Numbered from the stretch's first letter, positions 28,301 to 35,708 are shown. The stretch: DNA of 64,000 bases from Bradyrhizobium lablabi (GCF_018129385.1 NZ_JAFCLN010000001.1:434001-498000); one strand, 5' to 3'. The notes: generated from the letters alone by a model not told the origin. Numbers and translations are program-made.

Positions 28301-30441
28301 TTGCAGCCGGAACGATCGGCATCAACGTATTTCAAAATAGCAGTGGTAACATCGACATCAGCCAGACCGGCGGGACCGTTGCCGCCGGGACGATCGGCAT
28401 CAACGCATTTCGAAGCGGCAGTGGTAACATCGACGTCAGCCAGACCGGCGGCGCGCTCAACGGTACGACCAACGCGGTTCGGGTTGATGCGTCGACGGGT
28501 ACCGGCGACGTCGCCATCTCGCTCACCGGCGGCACGGTCGGCGCTACCGGCGGCAATGTCATTGATACCCAGGCCACCACTGGCGCCACCACGATTACGG
28601 CCGGCGTTGCGTTCACGTCGACGGCCGCCAACGCGATCAACGCCGTTGCGACCTCGGGCAATATCGCGATCATCAGCAGTTCGACCGTCACCGGCGCGAC
28701 CAACGCGGTGTTTGGCTCGACAAGCGGCACCTTCAACATCACCAACAGCGGCACCCTCAGCGGCAATGTGAACGTGACAGGCTCGAACGCGGCCTCGACA
28801 TTCGCCAACAGCGGCACATGGAATGCCGGCACCGCCAGTTCGGCGTTCAGTGGCAATCTCAGCAACACCGGCACGGTCAACATACAGAACGGCGTGGCCG
28901 GACAGGTGATCACGCTCGCCGGCAATTACGCCGGCAACGGCGTCTATCGGGTCGATGTCGATGCCGCGGGCAATGCGGATCGCATCAACGTCTCCGGTAC
29001 TGCCAACCTGACCGGCGGCTCGGTGAACGCGCTGTTCCTGCCGGGGGCCTATGTCAGCCGCCAATACACCATCCTGTCCGCGACCGGCGGGCTCGGCGGC
29101 ACCACCTTCACCGGCGGACTGACGAACACGTTTTTGCCGGCAGGATTTACGGCGTCGCTGAACTACACCGCGACCGACGTACTGGTCGATCTGGCCGCGG
29201 TCCTCGGCATCGGCGGCAATCTCAACCAGAACCAGCAGAACGTCGCGAGCACGCTCAACAATTTCTTCAACAATGGCGGCGCGCTGCCGCCGGGTTTTGT
29301 CGCGCTGTTCGGCCTGACAGGACCCTCGCTCGGCAACGCGCTGACGCAATTGTCCGGCGAGAACGCCACTGGCGCGCAACAGGGCGCATTCCAGCTCGGC
29401 AATTCCTATCTGTCGCTGCTGACCGATCCGTTCGCGACCAACCGGGTCGGGGCCACTAGCGCCATCGGATACGCGCAAGAGCCTTCCTCAGGGGTGTCGT
29501 CCCCGGCGATGCCGGACGCGGCGCGCTCGGCCTTCGCCGCCTACACGAAGGCGCCGCCGGCGATGGCCTATGCGCCGAGCTGGGACATCTGGGGCGCGGC
29601 GTTCGGCGGCGCCAATCAGACGCGCGGCGAGACGGCGACGGTCGGCAGCAACGATATCTATACGCGCGCCGGCGGCGTCGCAGCCGGCGCCGACTATCGC
29701 TTCTCGCCGGATGCGCTGATCGGCGTTTCGCTCGCCGGCGGCAACATCAACTGGTCGCTGACCGGCAACGGCGTCACCGGCGGCGGCACCAGCGATGCCT
29801 TCCTTGCCGGTCTCTATGGCAAGTACAGCGCCGGCCAGGCCTATGTGACGGGCGCGCTCACTTACTCCAGCTACTGGACTTCGACCAACCGGACCGTGAC
29901 GGTGGCGGGCTTCGACCAGCTCAGGGCCGACTACAACGCCCACGGCTTTGGCGGCCGCATCGAGGGCGGCTATCGCCTGCCTGTGGCTTACGGCAACATC
30001 GTCTGGACGCCCTATGGCGCGGTGCAGGGACAGAGTTTCAGCACGCCGGGCTACGGCGAGGCCGCCGTCACGGGCTCCAACCAGTTCGCGCTCAACTTCG
30101 CAAGCCGCACCGCGACCGCCTGGCGTGGCGAGCTTGGCGCGCGCCTCGACAAGACGATGCCGATCGACAATGGCGGCCAACTCAACCTGTTTGGCCGGCT
30201 CGCCTATGCCCATGATGCGATCAGCAATCCCGAAGCGGCGGCCAACTTCACCGCGCTCGGCCTCGGGGCGGCCCCGTTCACCGTCTTTGGCGCACGGCCC
30301 TCGCGCGATCTCGCACTGACGACCGCCGGTGCGGAATGGCGGCTTGCCAACGGCGTCTCCTTCCTCGCCAAGTTCGACGGCGAGTTCGGCGATCGCTCGC
30401 AGACCTACACGGCCACCGGGCGTATCCGCTACACGTGGTGA
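25318..30441 (+). CDS. Autotransporter (type Va) adhesin-like protein with repetitive passenger
   Basis: A 1707-residue protein. ATG at 25318 (or 25324) starts a signal peptide cleaved near residue 40 (DASA-A). Residues ~45-1150 are a Gly/Thr/Asn-rich beta-helical passenger, almost without charged or aromatic residues, containing four ~225-230-residue repeats marked by NHTAGTIAAGTIGI, ISQTGGALNGT and VSLTGGTVGNV. Residues ~1150-1280 resemble a pertactin-like linker (YRVDVDAAGNADRINVSG). Residues ~1421-1707 form the outer-membrane barrel (WDIWGAAFGGANQTRG to GRIRYTW, with the terminal aromatic residue). Expected to sit on the cell surface; the ligand is unknown. A palindrome just downstream may end transcription. 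Confidence 0.92.
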   Translation: MGMSVLAPGGTRARRLATLLASTALVSAAALSVSVTDASAACDVTVGGFVNCVVNTTTTDTINTNGGTPSSIDKRQEFDNGANIIGMVTNGVTVNGFGLELALTNGGGNNTITLTNGGTIAGLNLIGNGGLVTYTGNGTASIGAAITNVGTGGVTVTNNGVFGPGGNNGVFVHTQGAGTINVNGSGSFTGGQTGVFALADDNASINVTSGGAISGGTASGINASSAGGSILVATGSTVFGGNSGIRANTLGIGTVTVTTGGAVTGTSQWGILTGAANGNTSVNAGHNVTAGTVGIQTTGFGSGVIGINHTAGTIAAGTIGIVATQSSTGNIGISQTGGALNGTSGAVLAQMTGGGNVVVSLTGGTVGNVNGNVVETSATTGTTTITADVNLTSTAGTGINASSTTGTININGSGAVQGQGNGIQALASGAGNVNVTGGGAVASITSTGIVAGSSGGNVLVATGSTVSGGSRGIQATTNGSGTVTVTTGGAINGGTGLGIMTLLGTGATTVNAGHNVTAGTEGIQSNANGAGPVDINHTAGTIAAGTIGINAAQSGSGTIDISQTGGALNGTTRAVSALATGSANVTVSLTGGTVGNVSGNVINTSATTGTTTITSDAGLTSTGARGISATSTTGAINIGGSGAITGQTEGIRALATSAGNINITGGGAVTGSTGAGIAAQSSGGNLLIATGSTVSGGTYGITALANGAGTVTVTTGGAVTGTSAAGIQTETQNGTNTVNVGHNVTGGTRGIQALGSGGSGLINVNHTAGTIAAGTTGIEAIQSGSGTINISQTGGALNGTSQAVSASMTGSGNVIVSLTGGTVGNVVSDVITTSAKTGTTTITADVNLTSTGGSGINAASTTGAININGSGAVQGADGILAQATTGNVNITSGGSITGNTGLGVLAASLDGNVLVATSSTVSGATTGIFTAGAGTTTVTTGGAVTGISGHGISTILGSGAATVNVGHNVTAAQNGIVSSGSGAGLIDINHTAGTVAAGTIGINVFQNSSGNIDISQTGGTVAAGTIGINAFRSGSGNIDVSQTGGALNGTTNAVRVDASTGTGDVAISLTGGTVGATGGNVIDTQATTGATTITAGVAFTSTAANAINAVATSGNIAIISSSTVTGATNAVFGSTSGTFNITNSGTLSGNVNVTGSNAASTFANSGTWNAGTASSAFSGNLSNTGTVNIQNGVAGQVITLAGNYAGNGVYRVDVDAAGNADRINVSGTANLTGGSVNALFLPGAYVSRQYTILSATGGLGGTTFTGGLTNTFLPAGFTASLNYTATDVLVDLAAVLGIGGNLNQNQQNVASTLNNFFNNGGALPPGFVALFGLTGPSLGNALTQLSGENATGAQQGAFQLGNSYLSLLTDPFATNRVGATSAIGYAQEPSSGVSSPAMPDAARSAFAAYTKAPPAMAYAPSWDIWGAAFGGANQTRGETATVGSNDIYTRAGGVAAGADYRFSPDALIGVSLAGGNINWSLTGNGVTGGGTSDAFLAGLYGKYSAGQAYVTGALTYSSYWTSTNRTVTVAGFDQLRADYNAHGFGGRIEGGYRLPVAYGNIVWTPYGAVQGQSFSTPGYGEAAVTGSNQFALNFASRTATAWRGELGARLDKTMPIDNGGQLNLFGRLAYAHDAISNPEAAANFTALGLGAAPFTVFGARPSRDLALTTAGAEWRLANGVSFLAKFDGEFGDRSQTYTATGRIRYTW
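26150..28470 (+). repeat. Four ~670-690-bp tandem repeats in the autotransporter passenger
   Basis: The landmark CACCGCCGGGACCATTG recurs at about 26238, 26928, 27614 and 28286, spacings of roughly 690, 686 and 672 bp. Within the last unit a shorter piece (GGGACCGTTGC...GGAACGATCGGCATCAAC) is itself duplicated at about 28296 and 28372. Confidence 0.8.
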
Positions 30442-30476
30442 GTGCTGAAGGTTGAGCGTGGCGTCGGTCCGACACG

Positions 30477-30533
30477 GCGAATAGCGAATGGCGAGGAGCG
30501 AATGGAATTTCCTATTCGCCGCTCCCTATTCGC
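30477..30533. repeat. Inverted repeat between convergent genes, possible terminator
   Basis: GCGAATAG (30477-30484) pairs with CTATTCGC (30526-30533), and further partial pairing (GGAGCG with CGCTCC) occurs inside. It lies between the autotransporter stop (30441) and the stop of the converging gene (30537). No long T-run is present. Confidence 0.45.
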
Positions 30534-30536
30534 ACC

Positions 30537-31613
30537 TTACGACCGTTTCGCCCGCTTGACCTGCTGCCTTACCGGAATTTCGGCCGTGCGGGCCGTGGGC
30601 TCGGTCTCGTCGTTCGCCGCCCGGCGGCGCTCCATCCAGGGCTTGACGACGCTGAGCCAGAGCTCGCGCGTTCCCATGATCGAGATCGAGATGCCGAAGG
30701 GGATGAGGAAATACAGGATGCGGAACACCACCAGCGTCGCGAGCAATTCCTCCTTGGAAAATTCCGGCAGCGCCACCAGCATGGCGGCGTCGAACACGCC
30801 GATGCTGCCGGGCGCATGGCTGGCAAAGCCGAGCAGGGTGGCGAGAATGAACACGACCGCCAGCGAGACGAAATCGATATAGGGCTGGGTCGGCATCAAC
30901 AGATACATCGCCAGCGCGCAGAAGCCGAGATCGACGACGCCGATCAGGATCTGCACCAGCGTCAGCTTGGCCGACGGCAGCACGACCTTCCAGCCGTTCT
31001 GCCCGAGCTCGCGGCGCTTTTCGCCGGTCACCAGCCAGACCAGATAGGCCGCGATGCCGGCGAGGCACCCGATCGCGATCAGCCGGTTCACGGCCGGTGG
31101 CAACAGGTCCATGGCGGTGGCCGCATCCGGATGCCAGGCCATGCCGATGCCGAGCACGAACAGATTGCCGAGCCAGAACGTCAACCCCGACAGGAAACAG
31201 ATCTTTGCGACGTCGATCGCGGAGAGGCCGTAGTCCGAATAGATCCGGAAGCGGATCGCGCCGCCGGTAAACACGGTGGCGCCGATATTGTGGCCGATGG
31301 TGTAGCTGGTGAAACTCGACATCGCTGCGATGCGATAGGGCACATGGTTCTTGCCGATCGTGCGCAGCGCAAAGAAATCATAGAAGGTCAGCGTGCAGAA
31401 CGCCCCGACCACGCACAGCGCGGCGAGCGCGATCCGGTGCGGCGCGATCTCGGTCAGCGCGGTCAGGACCACGGCGGTATCGACGCCCTTCAGCGTCTTG
31501 ACCAGATGCATCACAGCCAGGACGATGATGATAAGGCTCGCGGCGATCCCGACCCGCTTCCAGCCGATTTTTTCCTTGAAGCCGCGCCCGAGCGCGGTCA
31601 GCAGCCGATGCAT
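30537..31613 (-). CDS. Integral membrane protein, lysylphosphatidylglycerol-synthase TM / UPF0104 family
   Basis: A 358-residue inner-membrane protein with about eight hydrophobic segments. The region SSFTSYTIGHNIGATVFTGG and GFASHAPGSIGVFDAAML are the conserved motifs of the UPF0104/YbhN/LPG_synthase_TM family, the flippase half of MprF. There is no C-terminal aminoacyl-transferase domain, so it is the membrane module alone. A basic tail (RQQVKRAKRS) ends the protein. ATG at 31613. Likely lipid-related transport, not proven. Confidence 0.88.
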   Translation of the reverse strand: MHRLLTALGRGFKEKIGWKRVGIAASLIIIVLAVMHLVKTLKGVDTAVVLTALTEIAPHRIALAALCVVGAFCTLTFYDFFALRTIGKNHVPYRIAAMSSFTSYTIGHNIGATVFTGGAIRFRIYSDYGLSAIDVAKICFLSGLTFWLGNLFVLGIGMAWHPDAATAMDLLPPAVNRLIAIGCLAGIAAYLVWLVTGEKRRELGQNGWKVVLPSAKLTLVQILIGVVDLGFCALAMYLLMPTQPYIDFVSLAVVFILATLLGFASHAPGSIGVFDAAMLVALPEFSKEELLATLVVFRILYFLIPFGISISIMGTRELWLSVVKPWMERRRAANDETEPTARTAEIPVRQQVKRAKRS

Positions 31614-31874
31614 TCATCCTCCCGGCAGGGCGGTAACACGTGAAGGGCCCGTCATGAACGCGACAGGCAACGGTCAGGCGTACCGTATGCGGAAACCCAT
31701 AAGGCAAAACCTTGTCGTTGTGCAGTCCTTGACAAGGCGCCCTTGGGGTCTTCCTCGGCCCTCATTGTCATACTCCGTACATATGTCCTGGCGCTCAGGA
31801 TTTTGAGTCGCCCTTCAACCGGCGGGCGGCACGCCATGTTCCCCGGTTTTTGCCAGCGAATTGCGGGATTTACA

Positions 31875-31899
31875 GGAACGAGGCCCTGTTCCCCCGGTT
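31875..31899 (+). promoter_or_regulatory. EcfG-type general stress promoter of the DUF892 gene
   Basis: GGAAC at 31875-31879, 16-base spacer, then GGTT at 31896-31899. This fits the alphaproteobacterial EcfG/RpoE2 consensus (GGAAC-N16/17-xGTT). Start of transcription would be near 31906, about 84 bases before the ATG at 31990. The rest of the 376-bp gap from 31614 holds nothing else recognised. Confidence 0.65.
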
Positions 31900-31989
31900 A
31901 GCCCGCTATCTGCAACCGGACATGGACGGCGCGAGGCGGGTTTCGAAGGGGGCCGCGCAGCCTGTTCTCATGAAAAAAAGGACCGTGCA

Positions 31990-32496
31990 ATGGGACTGTT
32001 TACCAAGGACATCAAGAGCATGAATGACCTGTTCGTGCATCAATTGCAGGACATCTATTACGCCGAAAAGCAGCTCGTGAAGGCGCTTCCGACCATGGCC
32101 CAAAAGGCCAGCGATCCCCAGCTCAAACAGGGCTTTCTCAGCCATCTCGATGAGACCAAAACGCATGTGACGCGCCTCGAGCAGGTGTTCAAGATGCACG
32201 GCGCCGAGGTCAAGGCGGTCAATTGCCCCGCCATCGACGGCATTATCGAGGAAGCCGAGGAGGTCGCGGGCGAAGTCGAGGACAAGAGCGTGCTGGATGC
32301 CGCCCTGATCAACGCCGCGCAGGCCGCCGAACATTACGAGATCACCCGCTACGGCAGCCTGATCGCCTGGGCAAAACAGCTCGGCCGCAACGACTGCGCC
32401 AGCGTGCTCCAGAAGACGCTCGAGGAGGAGAAGGCGGCCGACAAGAAGCTGACGACCATTGCGGAGAGCAAGGTCAACATGCGGGCCGCGAGCTGA
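31990..32496 (+). CDS. DUF892/YciE ferritin-like stress protein
   Basis: A 168-residue protein of the YciE/DUF892 family, a ferritin-like four-helix bundle. It begins with the signature MNDLFVHQLQDIYYAEKQLVKALP, and the conserved acidic and His positions (HLDETKTHVTRLE, EHYEITRYGSL, EEEKAADKKL) recur as expected for a di-metal site. ATG at 31990 follows AAGGA. YciE proteins are induced by stress; their reaction is not established. An EcfG promoter lies upstream and a textbook terminator follows. It is closely related to the C-terminal domain of the catalase fusion at 34167. Confidence 0.92.
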   Translation: MGLFTKDIKSMNDLFVHQLQDIYYAEKQLVKALPTMAQKASDPQLKQGFLSHLDETKTHVTRLEQVFKMHGAEVKAVNCPAIDGIIEEAEEVAGEVEDKSVLDAALINAAQAAEHYEITRYGSLIAWAKQLGRNDCASVLQKTLEEEKAADKKLTTIAESKVNMRAAS

Positions 32497-32518
32497 TTTT
32501 CCCGGCCATTTGAGGCAG

Positions 32519-32553
32519 AACGCCGCGCGACAAATGTTCGCGCGGCGTTTTTT
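32519..32553 (+). terminator. Intrinsic terminator of the DUF892 gene
   Basis: A perfect 12-bp stem (32519-32530 with 32538-32549, loop of 7) is followed by a T6 run. It lies 23 bp past the stop. Confidence 0.92.
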
Positions 32554-32607
32554 CTGCCCGGGGATCTGTCCCCGGAAAGCCTTCACCCGCTCGGCAAGGC
32601 TCTCCCA

Positions 32608-32632
32608 GGAACATCACGGCGCGAACGATGTT
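32608..32632 (+). promoter_or_regulatory. EcfG-type promoter of the DUF6894 gene
   Basis: GGAAC at 32608-32612, N16, TGTT at 32629-32632. Transcription should begin near 32638-32640, at or just before the ATG at 32640, implying a leaderless or nearly leaderless mRNA. Confidence 0.65.
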
Positions 32633-32639
32633 GGCCCAT

Positions 32640-32861
32640 ATGCCCAGGTATTTCTTCCACCTCGCCGGCGAGCTTCCCGCCCATGACGTCCTCGGTCACG
32701 AGTGCGCGAATGACGATGAAGCCAGGGACCATGGAAGCTTCATCGCCCACAGGATCGGGACGGAGAAGCCAGCCATGATCCGTGAGGGTAATTTCATTGC
32801 CGTGGTCGATGACAGCGGCAAGGAAATTGCCCAGATGCCGCTCGCTTCGACGACCGTCTGA
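32640..32861 (+). CDS. Small DUF6894-family protein
   Basis: A 73-residue protein beginning MPRYFFHLAGE, the characteristic start of the DUF6894 family common in rhizobia (unknown function). An ATG at 32628 would overlap the -10 element of the promoter, so 32640 is chosen; there is no ribosome site, consistent with a leaderless message. The body has GHECANDDEARDHG and ends GKEIAQMPLASTTV, with the usual catalytic-free, small alpha-beta pattern. It is one of several EcfG-type genes here. Confidence 0.8.
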   Translation: MPRYFFHLAGELPAHDVLGHECANDDEARDHGSFIAHRIGTEKPAMIREGNFIAVVDDSGKEIAQMPLASTTV

Positions 32862-32862
32862 C

Positions 32863-32887
32863 AAAAAAACCAGCCGTTCGGGGGCTG
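32863..32887 (-). terminator. Terminator of the DUF3606 gene
   Basis: On the minus strand CAGCC/GGCTG (32883-32887 with 32871-32875) is followed by GTTTTTTT. It lies just past the stop at 32954 of the DUF3606 gene and converges on the DUF6894 gene. Confidence 0.65.
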
Positions 32888-32953
32888 ATTTGATCGCGCT
32901 CCGAGCCTCGGTCCCTTTGAAAGCCGCGGGGCAGGCTGAATATCGGCGATCGC

Positions 32954-33133
32954 CTAACTTGTCAGGCCGAGCTCCTTGCGGACTGTCGCTGCCGAGTTGC
33001 CGACCTTGTCGACCGCCTTCTGTAGCTCTTCCTTCGACACGCCCAGCGCATGAGCCCAGTATTTGACCTCGTGCGGCTGGTGCATGTTGATCTTTGAGCG
33101 ATCGGGCCGCTCCTTCCTGGTCAGGCTGTCCAT
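32954..33133 (-). CDS. DUF3606 small protein
   Basis: A 59-residue protein, MDSLTRKERPDRSKIN followed by HEVKYWAHALGVSKEELQ and AVDKVGNSAATVRKELG. The WA.ALGVS.EEL..AV..VG pattern is the DUF3606 family, small stress-associated proteins of alphaproteobacteria and others. ATG at 33133 has CAGGAG 9 bases upstream. An EcfG-type promoter lies directly upstream and a terminator downstream. Confidence 0.88.
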   Translation of the reverse strand: MDSLTRKERPDRSKINMHQPHEVKYWAHALGVSKEELQKAVDKVGNSAATVRKELGLTS

Positions 33134-33154
33134 GGCAACTGCTCCTGTGAGAAA

Positions 33155-33179
33155 AACATCCTTGAATCGCCGATGTTCC
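33155..33179 (-). promoter_or_regulatory. EcfG-type promoter of the DUF3606 gene
   Basis: On the minus strand GGAAC (33175-33179), N16, TGTT (33155-33158). The -35 overlaps the stop codon of the upstream gene. Transcription would start about 15 bases before the ATG at 33133. Confidence 0.7.
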
Positions 33180-33379
33180 TACTTCGGCGGCTGAAGGCCG
33201 GGCGAGCGCAGCCACTGGCTCATCTGCGCGCCGGTCTCGGCTTGCCTCGCCAGTCGCAGCAGCGTTTCGCGCCTGGCGCCCGGCGGCAGCAGCTTGGCTT
33301 CTGCGCGAAGCCGGATCGCTTCCTGTCCCAGGCGCTCCTCGAGAAGTTCTGTCTGTTTAAAGCGGCGTCGTTTCGGCAT
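33179..33379 (-). CDS. Small basic protein, inverted paralogue A
   Basis: A 66-residue protein: MPKRRRFKQTELLEERLGQE, an Arg/Leu/Ala helix, KLLPPGARRETLLRLARQAE, and the end WLRSPGLQPPK. ATG at 33379 follows GGGAGAAG. An in-frame extension to 33673 is possible but the paralogue on the other strand starts at the equivalent Met. It matches, over its whole length, the protein at 33764-33970 (about 60% identical by eye). Function unknown; small, basic, helical proteins of this kind are frequent among rhizobial stress genes. Confidence 0.72.
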   Translation of the reverse strand: MPKRRRFKQTELLEERLGQEAIRLRAEAKLLPPGARRETLLRLARQAETGAQMSQWLRSPGLQPPK

Positions 33380-33400
33380 GGTGCTTCTCCCTTGCTGATA

Positions 33401-33735
33401 GGCGGGAGCGCAACCGGCGTTCTCATCACCGATAGTTGCCTCTTGGCCGTGCGGTGATGTCTGAAGGGTAACACCGTGCGAAAGGGAGTCTTTATCAAAT
33501 GATAGATTCAAATATTTTTGGCCATCCGGTCCTTGAGTAGCCGCTGCGGCGGCCGCCTTCCTTTTAGCATTCCGCTCAATTTGAGACGTCTGAGCCATTC
33601 CGAAAAATTGACCGAAGGGATTATCCGGATGAGCCAGAACGGACTCGCTTTCCGGCCAATTCGGTAGCAGCATCGGCCATCACCGTCCGGCCCGTGGCTT
33701 CTATCGGTGATGAGAACGCCGGTTGCGCTCCCGCC
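33401..33735. repeat. 35-bp perfect inverted repeat upstream of two paralogous genes
   Basis: 33401-33435 is the exact reverse complement of 33701-33735. The copies lie just upstream of the two divergent paralogues (starts 33379 and 33764). Each copy contains GAGAAC followed 18 bases later by TT, a variant of the GGAAC-N18-TT RpoE2-type promoter, so the repeated piece may carry the promoter. The 265 bp between the arms shows no convincing gene. Confidence 0.85.
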
Positions 33736-33763
33736 TTGCATCATCAGCGGAATGGAGCAGCCC

Positions 33764-33970
33764 ATGACCGTCACAAAGCGACGCCGTATCAGACAGACCG
33801 ATATCCTTGAAACACGTCTGGCCGAGGAGGCGAGGCGCCTGCGCGAGCAGGCGAGGCTTCTGCCGCCCGGCTTGCAACGCGAGGGCCTTTTGCGAAAGGC
33901 CCGTCAGGCCGACGTCGGTGCTCACATCAGCGAGTGGCTACGCTCTCCCGGTCTGAAGTCGCCGCAATAG
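33764..33970 (+). CDS. Small basic protein, inverted paralogue B
   Basis: A 68-residue protein (MTVTKRRRIRQTDILETRL, then LPPGLQREGLLRKARQAD and the end WLRSPGLKSPQ). The ATG at 33764 follows GGAGC. It is the divergent twin of the gene at 33179-33379, and both share a 35-bp identical upstream element in inverted orientation. Unknown function. Confidence 0.75.
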   Translation: MTVTKRRRIRQTDILETRLAEEARRLREQARLLPPGLQREGLLRKARQADVGAHISEWLRSPGLKSPQ

Positions 33971-34166
33971 TGAATGGCTATTGCGCCGATATCGTCGGCG
34001 ACGACGGCCACATCCAGAAAAGGGTCGACATCTCCGGCAACCATTGCCGAAGCGGCGCATGCCGATGCGTTGTCGATACGCGCTGTCGATGCTGTCCTGG
34101 ACTAGTTAGGAACGAATGGTTGTTGGAAGACTTCTCGTCGGAGAGACAGCCGCGAAAGGTCGGAAG

Positions 34167-35435
34167 ATGTATCACCATGTCAAGAAACTGATGTTCACCG
34201 TACGGGTCGACGAGCCGGACCCTCGTTTCGGCAACATGCTGCTGGAGCAGTTCGGCGGAGCGAATGGCGAGCTCGCCGCCGCGATGCAATATTCAATCCA
34301 GGGATTGAATTGCGAAGACGCGGATCGCAAGGACCTTCTGATGGACATCGGGACCGAGGAGCTCAGCCACCTCGAAGTCGTGGGTACGCTCGCCCGCATG
34401 CACCTGAAGCCCTCGAAGTTCGATCGCCAGGCCGCCGAGGCCGACCCGTTGATCGCCATCGCCGGCGGGGGAGGGATCAATCTCTTCAACTCGCAGGGAA
34501 ATCCGTGGACCGCGGATTACCTCAAGATCACCGGCGAACTCGACGTCGATCTGCGCAGCAATATCGCGGCGGAGGCGCGTGCGAAAATCGTCTACGAGCG
34601 CCTGATCAATTTCTGCGACGATGCCGGCACCAAGGATGCTCTGCAATTCCTGATGACGCGCGAGATCGCGCACATGAAGGCATTCGGCCTGGCTCTGGAA
34701 AGCATGAGCAAGCCGCCGCTGACGATCGGGCGCATCGCGCCGACGCCGGGGCTTGCCAACCAGTACTTCAATGCCTCCACCGGCACGGGCGACCATGGCG
34801 AAATCGACGCCCGCGGTCCGTGGAACGAAGGCAACGACTGGGTCTTCACCGCTTCGCCGGTGGTTGAAACCGCCGAACCTTCACCTTCCATCGTGGCTGA
34901 AAGCTCGCCGCCCGACGATGTTGCGGGGCTACAGGACCTTCTGATCGACGAGCTGCGCGATCTGCTTCATGCGGAAAAGCAGCTGACGAAAGCCTTGCCG
35001 AAGATGGCGGAGGCCGCCCGCTTTGATCAGCTCCGTGAGCTGTTCGAGATCCATCTCGGCGAAACCGAAGCCCAGGTCGAACGGCTCAACGAATGCTTCG
35101 AGCTTCTGGGCGAGACGGCGCGCGCAAAACCCTGCAAGGGTATGCAGGGCCTCGTCGAGGAAGGCGAGGAAGTCATCGGTGAAAACGAGGAGAAGGAGGA
35201 CGCCGCGGCGGACCTTGCCCTGATCGGCGCCGCGCAGCGCGTGGAGCATTACGAGATCGCAGGCTACACCAGTGCTCGCAACCTCGCTTCACAGCTTCGG
35301 CACAGCGCCGTGGTCGCTCTGCTTTCGAAATCGCTAGCGGAGGAGGAAAATTCCGATCAGCTCCTCAACCAGGTGGCACGGTCGCTGATGTCGGTCGCGC
35401 GGATGCCGGCGCCGATCGAGCAAACGGCGGACTGA
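34167..35435 (+). CDS. Manganese catalase fused to a DUF892/YciE domain
   Basis: A 422-residue fusion. Residues 1-230 are a manganese catalase: the di-manganese ligands appear as E35 (GELAAAMQY), E65 and H68 (EELSHLE), E136 and H169 (REIAHMKAF), and it includes GNPWTADY and GPWNEGNDW motifs. A Pro/Ala/Ser linker of ~20 residues leads to a DUF892 domain at ~253-415 (LQDLLIDELRDLLHAEKQLTKALP), closely similar to the free protein at 31990. The enzyme part disproportionates hydrogen peroxide without heme. Start ATG at 34167 (CGGAAG upstream); an in-frame ATG at 34116 is less likely. Upstream GGAAC at 34109 with TT 18 bases later is a weaker EcfG/RpoE2-like site. Confidence 0.92.
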   Translation: MYHHVKKLMFTVRVDEPDPRFGNMLLEQFGGANGELAAAMQYSIQGLNCEDADRKDLLMDIGTEELSHLEVVGTLARMHLKPSKFDRQAAEADPLIAIAGGGGINLFNSQGNPWTADYLKITGELDVDLRSNIAAEARAKIVYERLINFCDDAGTKDALQFLMTREIAHMKAFGLALESMSKPPLTIGRIAPTPGLANQYFNASTGTGDHGEIDARGPWNEGNDWVFTASPVVETAEPSPSIVAESSPPDDVAGLQDLLIDELRDLLHAEKQLTKALPKMAEAARFDQLRELFEIHLGETEAQVERLNECFELLGETARAKPCKGMQGLVEEGEEVIGENEEKEDAAADLALIGAAQRVEHYEIAGYTSARNLASQLRHSAVVALLSKSLAEEENSDQLLNQVARSLMSVARMPAPIEQTAD

Positions 35436-35460
35436 GCGAACAAGGGCTGGCCTTCCGGCC

Positions 35461-35485
35461 GGAACGGCGGAAAACCCGGACCGTT
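35461..35485 (+). promoter_or_regulatory. EcfG-type promoter of the CsbD-like gene
   Basis: GGAAC at 35461-35465, N16, CGTT at 35482-35485: an exact match to the EcfG consensus. Transcription start near 35492, about 25 bases before the ATG at 35517. Confidence 0.8.
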
Positions 35486-35516
35486 GTCACTAGATACAAG
35501 AAAAAGGAGAGCGACG

Positions 35517-35708
35517 ATGGACCGCGAACACATAAAGGGCGCCGCAGACAAGGCCAAAGGCACCATCAAGGAAGGCGCCGGCAAGCTGACTGGCGACAAG
35601 GACATGGAAGCCGAAGGCAAGATCGACAAGGCCAAAGGCTCTGCTCACAATGTGGCCGGTGACGTCAAGGATGCCGCCCGCGATGCAGCGGATGCTGTAA
35701 AGAGGTAA
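35517..35708 (+). CDS. CsbD-family stress protein
   Basis: A 63-residue, highly charged Ala/Lys/Asp-rich protein. GAADKAKGTIKEGAGKLTGD followed by AEGKIDKAKG is the CsbD signature. Start ATG at 35517 follows AAGGAGA. CsbD-like proteins are abundant in sigma-B (Bacillus) and EcfG (rhizobia) general stress responses; their role is unknown. Perfect EcfG promoter upstream and an intrinsic terminator downstream. Confidence 0.92.
   Translation: MDREHIKGAADKAKGTIKEGAGKLTGDKDMEAEGKIDKAKGSAHNVAGDVKDAARDAADAVKR

Noticed and set aside
26150..28470. CRISPR or mobile-element repeats in the autotransporter
   Set aside because: The repeats are in-frame coding units of ~680 bp with no terminal inverted repeats.
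33179..33673. Extended 164-residue version of paralogue A
   Set aside because: The twin at 33764 and the ribosome site both support the start at 33379; the extension overlaps the shared 35-bp element.
34109..34133. EcfG promoter for the Mn-catalase fusion
   Set aside because: GGAAC is present but the -10 reads ACTT instead of xGTT; only the looser GGAAC-N18-TT form fits, so it was not listed as a separate promoter.
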